Positions 23,001 to 33,795 of a stretch of DNA of 64,000 bases are shown piece by piece. The translations under genes were made by a program, and so were the position numbers. Source of the DNA: Shinisaurus crocodilurus (Eukaryota; Chordata; Lepidosauria; Squamata; Shinisauridae); contig CM037879.1 of assembly GCA_021292165.1 (NCBI GenBank), positions 284,616,272 to 284,680,271 on the forward strand. The letters are read 5' to 3'. Each line of letters opens with the position of its first letter. The first letter of the stretch is position 1. The notes below the pieces were generated by a model. That model saw only the letters and a list, made by a program, of their open reading frames with translations, was not told the DNA's origin and did not search any database.

Positions 23001-26000
23001 TTTAGTGGTATTTAACTTGAACAAAGGGGCAAGTACCTCAGCGGCTGCACATCCGAAAGCCAAGTGAGTGCATGTCAGCCTACTCACCTTCTCTGTCCGC
23101 CTACCCGTCTTATTCCTGTGGTCTCGCACTTCTCCCATTAACACCTCAGTGGGGCTTGCTCAGGGAAACATCCTTTGGGATTGTGTAGCTTTCATTTTAA
23201 AAACATCATCATCATCCAGTGTGGCGTAGTGGTTAGAGTGTTGGACTGGGACTCGGGAGATCCGGGTTCTAGTCCCTGCTCGGCCATGAACTTCACTGGG
23301 TGACTTTGGGCCAGTCACTGCCTCTCAGCCTAACCTACCTCACAGGGTTGTTGTGAGGATAAAATGGAGAGGAGGAGGAGGAGGATTATGTAAGCCGCCT
23401 TGGGTTCCTTGCAGGAAAAAAGGTGGGATATTAATGTAATAAATAAATAAATAAAATCATCCAGCAAGGACAAAACACAGGGTTTTTTCCCCAGTGGTCA
23501 GCATTTGATGGGCAGAAGCAGAGGTTCGGCTTGTCATGGGATGTCCTGGCCATCGCCTCGGCCCCTCCCAATAACTTTGCTTTTCTTCTTTGTGGACTTT
23601 TAACAGCCTTCTAAATTCAGTCAGTCCTTCCTTCCCCCTCTCCCCCCCTCCGCGCCCCCAACCTTCATTTTCTGTTTCTTGTCCAAAAATTGAATCAGAG
23701 ATTTAAAAAACAACAGTTATCCGGGGAATGAAATCAATTGAGCAGATTCAGCGGAGCTGTGGAGCTCTACTGAACGTGCTTTATTTCTGAGCACAACACC
23801 CGGATTTCTCTGGAGCCGTGGAACTGGCACCCTGCTGGTCCAATCAGGATGCTCCCGGCAGAGGGCCGCGGAGGGGCCATCACATCCCCTGGCAACTGTG
23901 CATATTTTGGGCTACAACTCCCAGCATTTCTGGAGAAGCTCTTGAGGACCTCATTCCAGTGGTGGGCAGGGCTGAAGGCAAAAGGGGGAGGGACAACCCT
24001 CCCCCCCCGAAGATACCAGTATATTTTAGCTTAAAGTTCTTTGTGCCAGTAAAGATGGGGGGCTTCTCCTTTCTGAGGCCTCCTGCTTGGCACGCTCCCT
24101 GTGCTGCTGGGCGGACTCAGTGGGGCGAGGGGTACTTGACTCCTCAGGAGAGCTGCGTCCAGGGGAAGGCATCCATGAGGGTCCTGCCCTGAGGCCTGCA
24201 GGCTCTGGACCACTAGGCTTCATGTCAGTATCAGGGTCCCGCTCCCCCGCCAGTGATACGCAGCTGGCTCCTCCTGTGACGTGGCCACAGACGTACTAAT
24301 CTAGGCTCCCTCCCTCCAGCTTGCTTGGATCCAGCGCGCTGAAGGCGGCGGGAACAGCGTCGACAGTGAAGCGCAAAGAAACGCCGCCAGATTCGGGGCA
24401 GTCTAAAGAGAAGAAGAAGAAGAAATCGGCCCTCGATGAGATCATGCAGGTACGGTAAAATCGCTATCCTGAGAAAGTGCCGCCTTTAAGCCCAAGGCTC
24501 GATCGCTGTGGCTTAGTGCGGAAGCTTCGCTGGTGTGAAAAGCAGCAAGGGGCATTGGAGTGGGGGGGGCGGGTTACCCAGCATGCTCTGCAGCAGCCAC
24601 CTATCAAGTGGCTAACTGCTGTACTTTCGAGGGGCCCATCTGTTCTTGAGCTAGTGGCTAAGGAGCTAGAAATCGAAGTGGCCGCAAGACCCAGGCCCCA
24701 CACGGGTTTTCAGGCTTCATCGTCAAGTTGCCTGTCGGCTAATGGCTGACCTGTTATATGCCGGCTTTCTCCAATGTAGCACAGTCCAGATGCGTTGGAC
24801 TGCAACTCCCATAACTCCCAGCCGTTGACCGTGCTGGCTGGGCATTATGGGAGTTGCAGTCCCAACACGTCTGGAGGCCGCCACACTGGGGAAGGCTGTT
24901 ACATGTGCATAAACCAGAGAGAGACGGAACACCGAAGCATGGGATGACGCTGATCGTGACTTTTGAGAAGGTTCTCCTCTATATTTTGCTTTGAAACCCT
25001 GTCCTTCCTCCAAGGAGCTTGGAGCGGTGTACGCAATTCTCTCCCATTTCATGCTTGCAACATCCCTGTGGGTTAGGCCGGGAGACGGTGACTGGCCCAA
25101 CATCTCCCAGTAAGCTTCATGGCTGAGTGGGAACTTGAACCTTTGGGGATTTGAACTAGTCCTCGACACTTGGGAAGGCCCCTAGAGCATGTAGTTTGCT
25201 GGGTAGAGCACATTGCGTGCGTGCGAGAGGTCCCTGGTTCGACCCTCGGCATCTCCAGGTAGGGCCTGGAAAGAATCCTGCCTGAAACCCGGGAGAGCCA
25301 TTGCTGCCGGTCAGTGTCGACAATACTGGGCTCGATGGACCAATGGCCTGACTCAGTATCAGGCAGTTTCTTATGTTCTACTAACCACTACGCCAGTGTT
25401 CTCCAACCTTGGGTCCCCAGATGTTTTTGGCCTACAACTCCCAGCATGCCCCAGCCAGCGTAGCTGGCTGGGGCATGCTGGGAGCTGTAGGCCAAAAACA
25501 TCTGGGAACCCAAGGTTGGAGAACACTGCACTATGCCATACCGTCTCTCTTCCTCGCCAGTGAAACTGGGCAAAATGTTTATGGCTAAAAATGTGGCCAC
25601 CCGTTTTTGGTAGCGGAAGTGCATTGCAACATGAAGCTGTGCTAAATATCCTCGAGTCCAGTTAAAGAAACCCAGGTGCTAGCTGTTGAAATTTGGGGGC
25701 GGGGGGCATCCTTCTCAAGTGGGGATACGCTTTTCTTATTGTTGAGATATCCCTGTCTTTCTGGAAATTGTAAAATGCCTTTTTAAAAAAATAAATAAAT
25801 AATATGCACGTCTGTTTCTTTTAGGCAGACTTCCCCAACTTGGTTCCCTCCAGATGTGTTGGATTACAACTCCCATCATTCTCAACCAGCACGGCCAATG
25901 GCCATAGTTGGGGAAGCCCGCCTTTAGGGGTGCAGCATATGTGCCTGATGTCACCCTCCCGCTGTTCTTGCTCTCAAGGCCAAACGTACATGTTCTTTCC

Positions 26001-29000
26001 CCTCTTAGTTTGAAGAAGAGAAGAAAAAGTCTGCCCGAACAGACCACTGGCTACAGCCCGTGAGTATCCAAATGGTGACCTGGATTCTGTCATTTCAACC
26101 TTCAGGGCAGTTGTATCAAACAGGTATTGCTTTGTGGAATGGGCAACTGATTCGCCAGTTTTGTGTATGGAGTAAAGAACATGGCCGTGTTCTGGTCGCA
26201 TCCTGCACTGCAGATCCTATATTGAGCAAGGGATTGGAAAAGCTGATCTCCAAGGTCCATTCCAACTTTTAACATTTCTGTGACACTGTATCTTACCTAA
26301 CCCTAGGACTTGGTTCAGATGACTATGTCAAGCAAAGCTAGGTAACAAACCAGGATCTGAAACCATGGTCTCATCCTGGTTTATTTTAGCTAACTTGTCC
26401 TATCCAAACAAACCACAGTTCTGTGGCTTCATATGTAACACAGAGCTGTGTTTTTTTCTTCAAGCAGAAGCTTTCAGTCTCCTCGTCTGAAGAGAGGCAA
26501 AGGAAACATGCAAACCTGACATTTGTTCTGTGGCTCATTCCCAGTCACTTAAAGCAGCAGTTCTCAGACATTTTTGAAAATGTCTGTGTGTCTTGGCTGA
26601 ACCAGTTTTTAAAATTTTATTATTTTTAAATTTTCTTTATTATTACATTTATATCCTGCCTTTTTCCCTCTTGCTAGGAACACATGGCTTACATAGTCCT
26701 CGTCCTCCATTTTATCCTCACAACAACCTTGTGAAATAGGTTAGGCTGAGAGTCAGTGACTGGCCAGAAGTCACCCAGAGAGTCAGTGACTGGCCAGTGG
26801 TTGAGTGTGGACTTGAACCCAAGTCTCCCCAGACCACACTATACCACACTGGCTCTCAGTTAATAAGCTTTTTTTGTTTTACTCATATATATTTTTTCTC
26901 TAGCACCCACAACATCGTCAAAAGCAGCACCATGTTACGAAGCACACAGCTCATAGTTTAGCTATGAAATGTAGTGATGACCACCAATTTGGAGGGCTTT
27001 AAAAGGGGATTGTACAAATTCATGGAGGAGAAGGCTATCAGTGGCTACTAGTCCTGATGGCTATATGCTACCTCCTGTACACCAGTTGCTGGGAAACATG
27101 GATGGGAGGGTGCTGTTGCACACATGTCCTTGTGGGCTTCCCATAGGCAGGGCCGGTGCTACCATTAGGCCAACTAGGCAGCCGCCTAGGGCGCAGGGCT
27201 AAAGGGGGCGCCAGAAACACCTTGAAAACAAAATACAGCACTCTCAAGTGGGAAGGGGGGCGCTAAATATCTGATCTTGCCTAGGGCACCAAACTACCTT
27301 GCACCGGTCCTGCCCATAGGCATCTGGTTGGCCACAGTGAACAGAATGCCGGACTAGATGGACACTTGGTCTGATCCAGCAGGGCTCTTTTTATGTTCCT
27401 AAGCTCGCAGGACCGAGGCCAAGACCTTGTTAGCCTGTTTGATCATCTGGCCCTGGTGAAAGTGGCCTTGATCTTTATCTTCAGAAAAACTAAAGCGCAG
27501 GGCCAAGGACAGTTATACTTGACTCCTCTGCGGACCATGCGAATGGAACTCAGCCACAGTTTGAGAGCCTCTGACCTAAACCATGGTTTAAGTCAGGGGT
27601 GCAGAACCTCTTTCAGCCCGAGGGCCCAATTCCATTTTCGAGATGCTCCAGTGGTGGGCGGGGCTGAAGGCAGAAGAGGCAGGGACAAAAACCCAAAGAT
27701 AAAGACGTGTTGTTGTAGCTTAAAGCTCTTCCTGCCAGTGACTAAGGCTTAGGAGAGGCATCTCAACCTTTTAGAATGGGGGGAAAGCTGCAGAAAAGCT
27801 GGGAAGCCACCAAACCATCAGTGGTTAGGGGAAAGTGTGTGGGGCCAGGGGAAGGGGGTGTAGCAATCTGGGGAACCCCGGGGGGGGGGGAGATTTGACC
27901 TCCAAGCCTGTGATTCTGCAAACCTGGTGTAAATGAGAGACTTGGAGTCTGTGTGGATGACAGCTTGGTGCAGCCGATGCCGCTTCTCCAGCTCAAAGGC
28001 TCGCAATCAAAATGGTAGCCATTGCACACCAGTCATAGTCCCCGATCCCCCTACTAAGATAACCAGCCAAGCCCTAACTCTACCGCTCTTCCAATTCGAG
28101 TTGGAAAAACTGTATCTGGTTTGTACCACTTAAGAGTGCTGGTGGTGTCTCACATTTTATTTATTTATTATATTTATACCCCACCTTTTTTCCTGCAAGG
28201 AACCCAAGGCGGCTTACATAATCATCCTCCTCCTCTCCATTTTATCCTCACAACAACCGTGTGAGGTAGGTTAGGCTGCGAGTCAGTGACTGGCCCAAAG
28301 TCACCCAGTGAGTTTCATGGCTGAGCGGGGACTAGAACCCGGATCTCCCGGGTCCCAATCGAACACTCTCACCACTACGCCACACTCTAACCACTACGCC
28401 ACACGCATGAATGAAGGCTCCTCTGTACAACCCGCCCCTCTCAAAATTCCTGCCCATAGTATACTAGCGAGTCAGGGAGAAATATTTCGGGCCAGGCAGG
28501 ACTATTTTCCCTGGCACGCTAGTTTTCTATATGCTTGGGGGAAGGGTGAGTAACATGGGACCAGGGCAGGAGGAGCTGTGCTTGCATCCTCATTCACAAC
28601 TGTGAAAGAAACGAAGAGTCTCTCCACGTTGCATCCTAGCTCATCAACTAAGTTTGGCAGTTTATTGCAGGAAGCGTTAACTGAGGTGAGCTAGAAATGA
28701 GAGAAGCTTGATCTCCTTGAATGTAATTAGTCTTTCTTTTCTTCTTTTGTAATCTCTTTTTCCAGGAAATTGTGGTCAAGATCATAACAAAGAAACTTGG
28801 CGAGAAATACCATAAAAAGAAGGCAGTTGTTAAGGTGAGCGCTTTGGCCTTTTATCTATCAACGAACAAGTTGTGGCTGGGGGTGGGGGGTATTTTGTGT
28901 GGTTAGAGCAGCTGCGCAGCTGGACTCAGAGGGTGTTCCCAGGCACTGCTCTGTGCCCCTCTGGGCTACAATAACTTGGGAGATGCTGTGAGATCTTGTT

Positions 29001-32000
29001 TTTGGACCAGCAAGGGCTGGATTCAAATCCCCTGCTCAGCTGTGCCTGGGGAAAGTTGGATGGCCTGGGGAAAGTTGGACCAAGTGGCCTTGGGGAAGTT
29101 ATATTGGGGATCCACATTTGTATTTGCCACCCTCGCCCTGTCAAGTGTTGCGTTGTCCCCTAGCAAGGGGCACCAAAAGGTCCCCAACCTTCTTCTCTTG
29201 CCTGGAGCTGGTGAGGGGGATCTCCGTGGGTCCTTGTAACTATCAGCTTTGACAGCAATGCTGCAGTCACCCAAGAGGAAGTGACTTTCACATGGGCTGC
29301 TGCGTGAGCCATCAGCATGGCTTTTTGTAGTTTAGCCACAATCTAATGCACTTTGATCTAGTTGGTTAATAATAATAATAATAATAATAAATTTTATTTC
29401 TTACCCGCCTCTCCGTCTAGATCGAGGCGGGGAACAACAAAAATATAAAATACACAATACATACTATTAAAACATCTTAAAACATATTAAAAATATCATA
29501 AACAACATCATTAAAACATCATTAAAATATCGTAAAAACATCTTAAAGGCAACCTAAAATTCCGCCGGATAGGCCTGCCGGAAGAGATCAGTCTTTATGG
29601 CTTTTTTAAATTCCAAAAGACTGGTGAGCTGACGAATCTCCTCCGGCAGGCCATTCCATAATCTGGGAGCAGCAGAAGAAAAGGTCCTCTGGGTAGTGGA
29701 ACTAAAGGCCATTTCACGTAACAGAATCAGCAGGTGTGCAGAGTGTTCCCAAGACATGCTAGTAATGCACGAGGCAGACGTACGTAATGTGTATGTTATG
29801 GAGGAGGGGCCGTAGCTCAGTGGCAGAGCACCCGCCTTGCATGCAGAAGGTCCTGGGTTCAATCCCCGGCATCTCCAGTTAAAAAAAGGATCGGGTTGTA
29901 GATGATGGGTTGGACCTGGAGAGGCACTGCCAGTCCATATAGACGATATTGGGCTAGATGGATAAATAGTGTGTCTTGGTATATAAGGCAATTTATTGGC
30001 TGGGCTCCACAGGCAGAATGGCGAGGAGGTTATTAGGGTTCAACAGATAGTGTAGTGAACTTCCACAGTGTCCAGAATCCAGCACAGTTTCTTGGAGCCA
30101 TGCCAGGGCCTCACGTATAGCCTCACCTTGTTAGGAAGAGAGCACCGGAGATAAATTGCCTTGAAGCTGCCTTCCCTAATTATATTCCTTAGATAAGGGT
30201 GAGAAACGAAAGCCATTTGTTTTACTGAAGCAACTTCAGGAAGGGGGGGTTAGCTTGTGGCTTACCGACAGCCTCTGAAACGGGGGGAAGAGAGGAGACC
30301 TCTATAAAATCCATAGCTTGCGCTTTGGCTTTTGGTTTAAGACAAGGAGCGCACAAGTGTCCGAGCAACTAAGTCTACAGTGTTCTCCAACCTTGGGTCC
30401 CCAGATGTTTTTGGCCTACAACTCCCAGCATGCCCCAGCCAGCTATGCTGGCTGGGGCATGCTGGGAGTTGTAGGCCAAAAACATCTGGGGACCCAAGGT
30501 TGGAGAACACTGAACTAAGACCTCGGGGCAGCATCCGTCATATTAGGAAGCCCTGTGTCTGAGGGACATGTGTAAGCTTATCTTTGCCCGTTAGTTGATT
30601 GTTCATTACCTGCATCCATATTCCATCATTGTATTCAATAAACTGTATGTTATCTTTCACACAGTTGGTTTTGTCTGTTCCTGATTATCCTCGAATCTAA
30701 ATTGAGGTGGCCTTGGCTGGGCCAGGCCCCTGGGGATTCCTGTGTTCCCAACCGCCCAGAGAGCTTTGGCTATTTGACGGTATAGAAATGTAATAAGTGA
30801 AATGAGAAATGGAAATATTTGGGAGCCCGAGATAACCGCAGTTGGGGGAGTGGTGGTGGAGGAGAAGGTGCGTGTTCACCTTGCACATTACAGGGTGCAC
30901 TATAGTGTGTGCGGTGTACATGCTAAGTTGAACTTGATTGGCAGAAGCAGGTTTCGCTCTAGCTTACATGGTGACTGTTCCCTTTTCTCCCCACAAAGGG
31001 TGAACAGTGATGAATTGTCCCTTTAATCAATGTGTATTCATATGACAGGAGGTAATTGACAAATACACAGCAGTTGTAAAGGTGATCGATTCTGGAGATA
31101 AGCTGAAACTTGACCAGACGCATCTGGAGACAGTGATCCCGGCGCCAGGTAAGCCATCCTGCGAGCTGGTTGTCAGAGCAGCAAACAGCGATTTTAAATG
31201 TCTGTTCCAGGGACAATCTTTCATCTTTTTTCAATTGGCAATGGTGGCCACAAGTAGCCTTGCAAAAATGTGGCTTTGCAAACCATGCTCAGCTAATTAA
31301 GATACTTGTTAGAATCTGAAACATAAAAAATTCTAATCCTTGTGATTGCCTGGAAAATACTAAAAATACATCCCTGACCCTTTTGACCACTAGGGGGCAG
31401 GCATTATCCTTCTGCCTAGCAAGATCATTTTCATGTATAGTTTTACGGATACTTATTCACAGGGATATTAAGGCTGCAACCTTATACACGCTTAGTTAGC
31501 AGTAAGTCCCACTGAGCAGGATGAGACTGATGTCCAAGGAAGTATCCGTAAGATTGTGCTGTAAGACACCTGCTTCAAGGTTCCTGTAGACGTCATTGTT
31601 TGGAATGCTTCAGTTCCTCTCTTATTATTTACTCTTTATTAAGTGTATGTGATGCCAAAAGACAGGAGGGGACCATACCATTAGTAAGGGGAGGGGAGCA
31701 TAGCACAGTCAGGGCCGGTGCTACCATTAGGCCAACTAGGCAGCTGCCTAGAGTGCAGGGCTAAAGGGGGCACCAGAAATAGGGAGGGAGGGCTCAAGTG
31801 GGAAGGGGGGGGCGCTAAATATCTGATCTTGCCTAGGGCACCAAACTGCCTTGCACCGGCCCCGAGCACAGTGCAGCCTTCCTCAACCTGGTGTCCTTCA
31901 GACATCTTGTACTTCAACTCCCATCAGCCCAAGCCAGCATGGTCAATGGTCAGGAATGCTGGGAGTTGTTGTCCCCCAAAATTTTGGAGGGTTACCATGT

Positions 32001-33354
32001 TGGGGAAGGCTTTCTCCATGGGTGGAGCACATGCTCTGCATGCAGCAGTTCCCAGGTGTCAGCCCCAAGATCTCCAGCTGAATGCATCTTGGCTAGAATC
32101 TCAGGTTGGAGGACGAGCGGAGGGCTGTACCTGAGACCTCGGGAAGCCACTGCCAGCCCAGGTAGACAACCTTTGGTTAGGTTGACCGATGTCCTGACCC
32201 AGTATAAGGCCGACTCCTCTTATCGTCGTGTTTCAGGTAAAAAGGTGTTGGTCTTGAATGGAGGCTACAAGGGCAATGAAGCTACTTTAGAGAGCATCAA
32301 TGAGAAAACCTTTTCTGCAACAATACTCATTGAATCTGTAAGTATCTCCTGTACTGTGTCCAGTTCTGGGCACCACAGTTTAAGAAGGATGCAAACTGGA
32401 GAGGGTTCAGAGGAGGGCAACAAAGATGATCAGGGGACTGGAAACAAAGCCCTGTGAGGAGAGACTGAAGGAACTGGACATGTTTAGCCTGAGGGGAGAT
32501 AACGATAGCACTCTTCAAGTACCTGAAAGGGTGTCACACAGAGGAGGGCCAGGATCTCTTCTCGGCCATCCCAGAGTGCAGGACACAGAATCATGGGCTC
32601 AAGTTACAGGAAGCCAGATTCTGCCTGAACATCAGGTAAAACTTCCTGACAGTTAGAGCAATACGACAATGGAACCAGTGACCAAGGGAGGTTGTGGGCT
32701 CTCCCACACTGGAGGCATTGAAGGTGCAGCTGGACAGCCATCTGTCAGGGATGCTTTAACTTGGATCCCTACATTGAGAAGGGGTTGGACTCGATGGCCT
32801 TATTGGCCCCTTCCAACTCTACTATTCTGTGATTCCATTATTTGCTATCGTTTGGAAGCTAATAGGGCAATCCTCGACCTGTTTACTTGGAAGCAAGCCC
32901 CACTGTGTTCAATGGGGCTTACTCCCAAGTAGGTGCGCATAGGATTGCAGCCTAAGCCTTTGTTTGAGTATGTTGGCCAGAGATTAAAATGCTTCCCATC
33001 CACCCCTGAATGTTGGTGTGCGTGTGCATGAGCAGCAGAGTGCGTGTGCGCATGGGAGATTTAAAATCCTGTCTGTGTGCTAGCAGAGGCCTGTTATTCC
33101 ACACACAGATCTTCCAGATCTCAGCTCCCCCCTTTTCGCAGCGTGCAGCGTGTTGTGAAGATGCCAGCCCAGCCTGCCTGTAATCCAACTTGCTTCCAGC
33201 TTCCCCGTTTGCAGATTAATCTATGGAGTCAGGAAACACTCTGTAACACCACAGGTCTGAGGATTTCCTTTTGTCTGACCTTTTTCTCCAGGGACCTCTG
33301 AAAGGACGTCAAGTTGAAGGTATTCCATACGAAGACATTTCCAAGATGGCCTGA
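16946..33354 (+). CDS. KIN: DNA/RNA-binding protein Kin17 (complete gene, 13 exons)
   Basis: Kin17 is a conserved nuclear zinc-finger protein linked to DNA replication, damage response and pre-mRNA processing. Exons: 16946-17059, 18183-18277, 20102-20145, 20263-20385, 20898-21079, 21420-21468, 23006-23063, 24320-24449, 26009-26059, 28766-28834, 31049-31148, 32237-32337 and 33292-33354. They join in frame to 392 codons plus TGA; human has 393. Residues 28-50 form the C2H2-type finger (Cys28, Cys31, His44, His50). About 51-160 is the winged-helix domain. Residues 239-257 hold a bipartite nuclear signal (VKRKE ... KEKKKKK). The C-terminal tandem SH3-like/KOW region includes [20 protein letters not shown]. 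All splice sites are GT-AG. The start follows from the perfectly conserved N-terminus [20 protein letters not shown]. Confidence 0.98.
17535..17830 (+). mobile_element. LINE 3' end (CR1-group)
   Basis: Diverged copy with GTGGAATTCACTGCGACAAG and GGTCTGATCTAGCATGGCTC, in KIN intron 1. Confidence 0.65.
18183..18277 (+). CDS. KIN: KIN exon 2
   Basis: It encodes [20 protein letters not shown] to QQFMDYFSE and carries the two zinc-binding histidines, so the finger is split by intron 1. Donor GTGAGT, phase 2. Confidence 0.97.
18700..18835. mobile_element. hAT palindromic MITE, family FB1
   Basis: A near-perfect 136-bp palindrome whose arms contain GGGTCCCCAGATGTTTTTGG. The perfect target duplication is actTAgct. 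Confidence 0.95.
19432..20041. mobile_element. Harbinger-like nonautonomous transposon with nested FB1
   Basis: Ends GGGCGCAGTCCTATGGG and CCATAGGATTGCTCCC are inverted and flanked by TTA on both sides, a 3-bp duplication typical of PIF/Harbinger. An FB1 copy sits inside it at 19590-19734, so it is older than that FB1 insertion. Confidence 0.75.
19590..19734. mobile_element. hAT palindromic MITE, family FB1 (nested)
   Basis: Palindrome with perfect 8-bp target duplication atcTAgtg, inserted in the Harbinger-like element. Confidence 0.95.
20102..20145 (+). CDS. KIN: KIN exon 3 (44 nt)
   Basis: It encodes [14 protein letters not shown] in the winged-helix domain. Acceptor CTCTAG, donor GTAAAT. 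Confidence 0.96.
20263..20385 (+). CDS. KIN: KIN exon 4
   Basis: It encodes [20 protein letters not shown] to [16 protein letters not shown], the best conserved part of the winged-helix domain. A TTG microsatellite runs up to the acceptor. Confidence 0.97.
20898..21079 (+). CDS. KIN: KIN exon 5
   Basis: It encodes [20 protein letters not shown] and then a charged coiled-coil-like helix ([20 protein letters not shown]) to LEGKEQ. Acceptor TTAAAG, donor GTGAGC. Confidence 0.97.
21420..21468 (+). CDS. KIN: KIN exon 6 (49 nt)
   Basis: It encodes [16 protein letters not shown], matching the acidic linker after the helix. Acceptor GTTGCAG, donor GTAAAT. Confidence 0.93.
22083..22250 (-). mobile_element. 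CR1 LINE 3' end fragment
   Basis: Minus strand of the CR1 tail (TTCATAGATCACAGAGTTGG in plus). The adjacent CATCACCAGGCCTGACCCTG is shared with 45107-45262. Confidence 0.8.
23006..23063 (+). CDS. KIN: KIN exon 7 (58 nt)
   Basis: It encodes [19 protein letters not shown], a low-complexity Ser/Ala linker that varies between species. Phase fits both neighbours. Acceptor TTTTAG, donor GTGAGT. Confidence 0.92.
23218..23456 (+). mobile_element. tRNA-derived SINE, full length
   Basis: GTGGCGTAGTGGTTAGAGTG and GGGTTCTAGTCCCTGCTC are A- and B-box-like. The body ends GGTGGGATATTAATGTAATA with a (AAAT)n tail. In KIN intron 7. Confidence 0.88.
24320..24449 (+). CDS. KIN: KIN exon 8 (nuclear signal)
   Basis: It encodes [20 protein letters not shown], then the [15 protein letters not shown] basic cluster. 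Base composition is higher in G+C than in the other exons. Donor GTACGG. Confidence 0.94.
24775..24896. mobile_element. hAT MITE, family FB3
   Basis: Arms CCAGATGCGTTGGACTGCAA and complement. In KIN intron 8. Confidence 0.75.
25195..25378 (+). mobile_element. tRNA-Ala-like SINE
   Basis: Diverged head (GGTAGAGCACATTGCGTGCG) and typical tail ACAATACTGGGCTCGATGGA. Confidence 0.8.
25394..25528. mobile_element. hAT palindromic MITE, family FB1
   Basis: Target duplication cacTAcgc on the left, cacTAtgc on the right (7 of 8). It lies just after a tRNA-derived SINE, in KIN intron 8. Confidence 0.93.
25825..25918. mobile_element. hAT MITE, family FB3
   Basis: Shortened palindrome CAGACTTCCCCAACTTGG...; flanks cttttagg / cctttagg. 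Confidence 0.75.
26009..26059 (+). CDS. KIN: KIN exon 9 (51 nt)
   Basis: It encodes [17 protein letters not shown], phase 0 at both ends. HWLQP replaces the usual YWLQP. Confidence 0.96.
26640..26862 (-). mobile_element. tRNA-derived SINE
   Basis: Minus-strand copy with an internal duplication of AGAGTCAGTGACTGGCCAG. Confidence 0.8.
26960..27390 (+). mobile_element. LINE 3' end interrupted by a hAT MITE
   Basis: Same family as 46518-46980; the MITE 27148-27312 is inserted in the TTCCCATAGGCATCTGGTTG segment. Confidence 0.7.
27148..27312. mobile_element. hAT MITE with CAGGGCCGGTGC ends
   Basis: Terminal inverted repeats CAGGGCCGGTGC / GCACCGGTCCTG and a perfect 8-bp duplication cccatagg. 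It is inserted in a LINE 3' end and related to 31710-31864. Confidence 0.85.
28158..28398 (-). mobile_element. tRNA-derived SINE
   Basis: Minus-strand copy; the tRNA-like head is partly repeated (CACTACGCCACACTCTAACC). In KIN intron 9. Confidence 0.85.
28766..28834 (+). CDS. KIN: KIN exon 10 (69 nt)
   Basis: It encodes [20 protein letters not shown] followed by VVK, the start of the C-terminal SH3-like region. Confidence 0.97.
29390..29775 (-). mobile_element. LINE 3' end with ORF2 C-terminus
   Basis: On the minus strand [20 protein letters not shown] and [18 protein letters not shown] match the last residues of CR1/L2-type LINE ORF2, followed by its 3' UTR and an ATT microsatellite tail. 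5'-truncated. Confidence 0.85.
29813..29990 (+). mobile_element. tRNA-Ala-like SINE
   Basis: The head GGGGCCGTAGCTCAGTGGCA...GGTTCAATCCCCGGCATCTCCA resembles tRNA-Ala(TGC). Its acceptor stem has two mismatches. The tail GGGCTAGATGGATAAATAGT is SINE sequence. Confidence 0.85.
30090..30720 (+). mobile_element. probable LTR interrupted by FB1
   Basis: A TATAAAAT box near 30303 and AATAAA at 30637, followed by a TTGGTTTTGTCTG tail, suggest an LTR. The FB1 at 30378-30512 sits between them. Boundaries uncertain. Confidence 0.45.
30378..30512. mobile_element. hAT palindromic MITE, family FB1
   Basis: A near-perfect palindrome inside an LTR-like sequence. The duplication is imperfect: aacTAagt plus three extra bases on the left, aacTAaga on the right. 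Confidence 0.9.
31049..31148 (+). CDS. KIN: KIN exon 11
   Basis: It encodes [20 protein letters not shown] to [11 protein letters not shown], nearly identical to other vertebrates. Confidence 0.97.
31710..31864. mobile_element. hAT MITE with CAGGGCCGGTGC ends
   Basis: Same family as 27148-27312, with perfect 8-bp duplication agcacagt. In KIN intron 11. Confidence 0.85.
31869..32009. mobile_element. hAT MITE, family FB3
   Basis: Starts CAGCCTTCCTCAACCTGGTG. It lies directly beside another hAT MITE (31710-31864) and a SINE. Confidence 0.75.
32015..32215 (+). mobile_element. tRNA-Ala-like SINE
   Basis: GGGTGGAGCACATGCTCTGC head; ends at the acceptor region of KIN exon 12 and supplies its upstream intron sequence. 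Confidence 0.75.
32237..32337 (+). CDS. KIN: KIN exon 12
   Basis: It encodes [20 protein letters not shown] to FSATILIES, the KOW-like motif. A CR1 element begins within a few bases of its GTAAGT donor. Confidence 0.97.
32343..32842 (+). mobile_element. CR1 LINE 3' end
   Basis: CTGTACTGTGTCCAGTTCTG at the start and GGACTCGATGGCC...TTCCAACTCT...ATTCTGTGATTC at the end are the standard CR1 3' region of birds and reptiles. Truncated at the 5' side. Starts next to KIN exon 12. Confidence 0.9.
33292..33354 (+). CDS. KIN: KIN exon 13 (stop codon)
   Basis: It encodes [20 protein letters not shown] and stop TGA at 33352-33354. The 3' UTR follows. No perfect AATAAA is close; CATAAA at 33604 is a possible variant signal. 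Confidence 0.97.
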   Translation, partial: GPLKGRQVEGIPYEDISKMA

Positions 33355-33664
33355 GACGACTGGAAGGGCTGATAGATATATCCCATCGGAGGACGTCCCC
33401 AATTCAGAACACCAGTGCACTAGACTCCACTGTGTCGGAGTTTTAACATTTGTATACTTTCAAAAGCAAACAGGATTTTCCAAAACCGTCTTGTTAGACG
33501 CTGATAGAGCTCGTACCTAAGCCCCATCCATATTTATTTTCGTTGGCTTCACCTCTCTGGAAGCCTTCATTATGTTGAGCCCTCTGTGTAATACGTTGCC
33601 AGCCATAAATAATTGGACCTTTTGAGATGCTCTGTGTAACTCTTGGTAGCTTATATTTCTTGCA

Positions 33665-33707
33665 AAAATTGAAGCCGATAAGCAACTAGGTTATCGGCTT
33701 CAATTTT
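33665..33707. repeat. perfect 17-bp inverted repeat (hairpin), 9-nt loop
   Basis: AAAATTGAAGCCGATAA at 33665-33681 is exactly complementary to 33691-33707. A direct repeat GGTTATCTACCAGT follows. It is about 310 bp after the KIN stop codon. Confidence 0.95.
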
Positions 33708-33795
33708 GGTTATCTACCAGTGGTTATCTACCAGTGGGATTAAGTATTCTGGGTGAAGGTTCAGGCTTGCCAGGGAAGGGCTTAGCTTCCTTTAG

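Noticed and set aside
29813..29885. Possible functional tRNA-Ala(TGC) gene
   Set aside because: The first 72 bases resemble tRNA-Ala, but two acceptor-stem pairs fail and the sequence continues into a SINE body found at five other places in the window.
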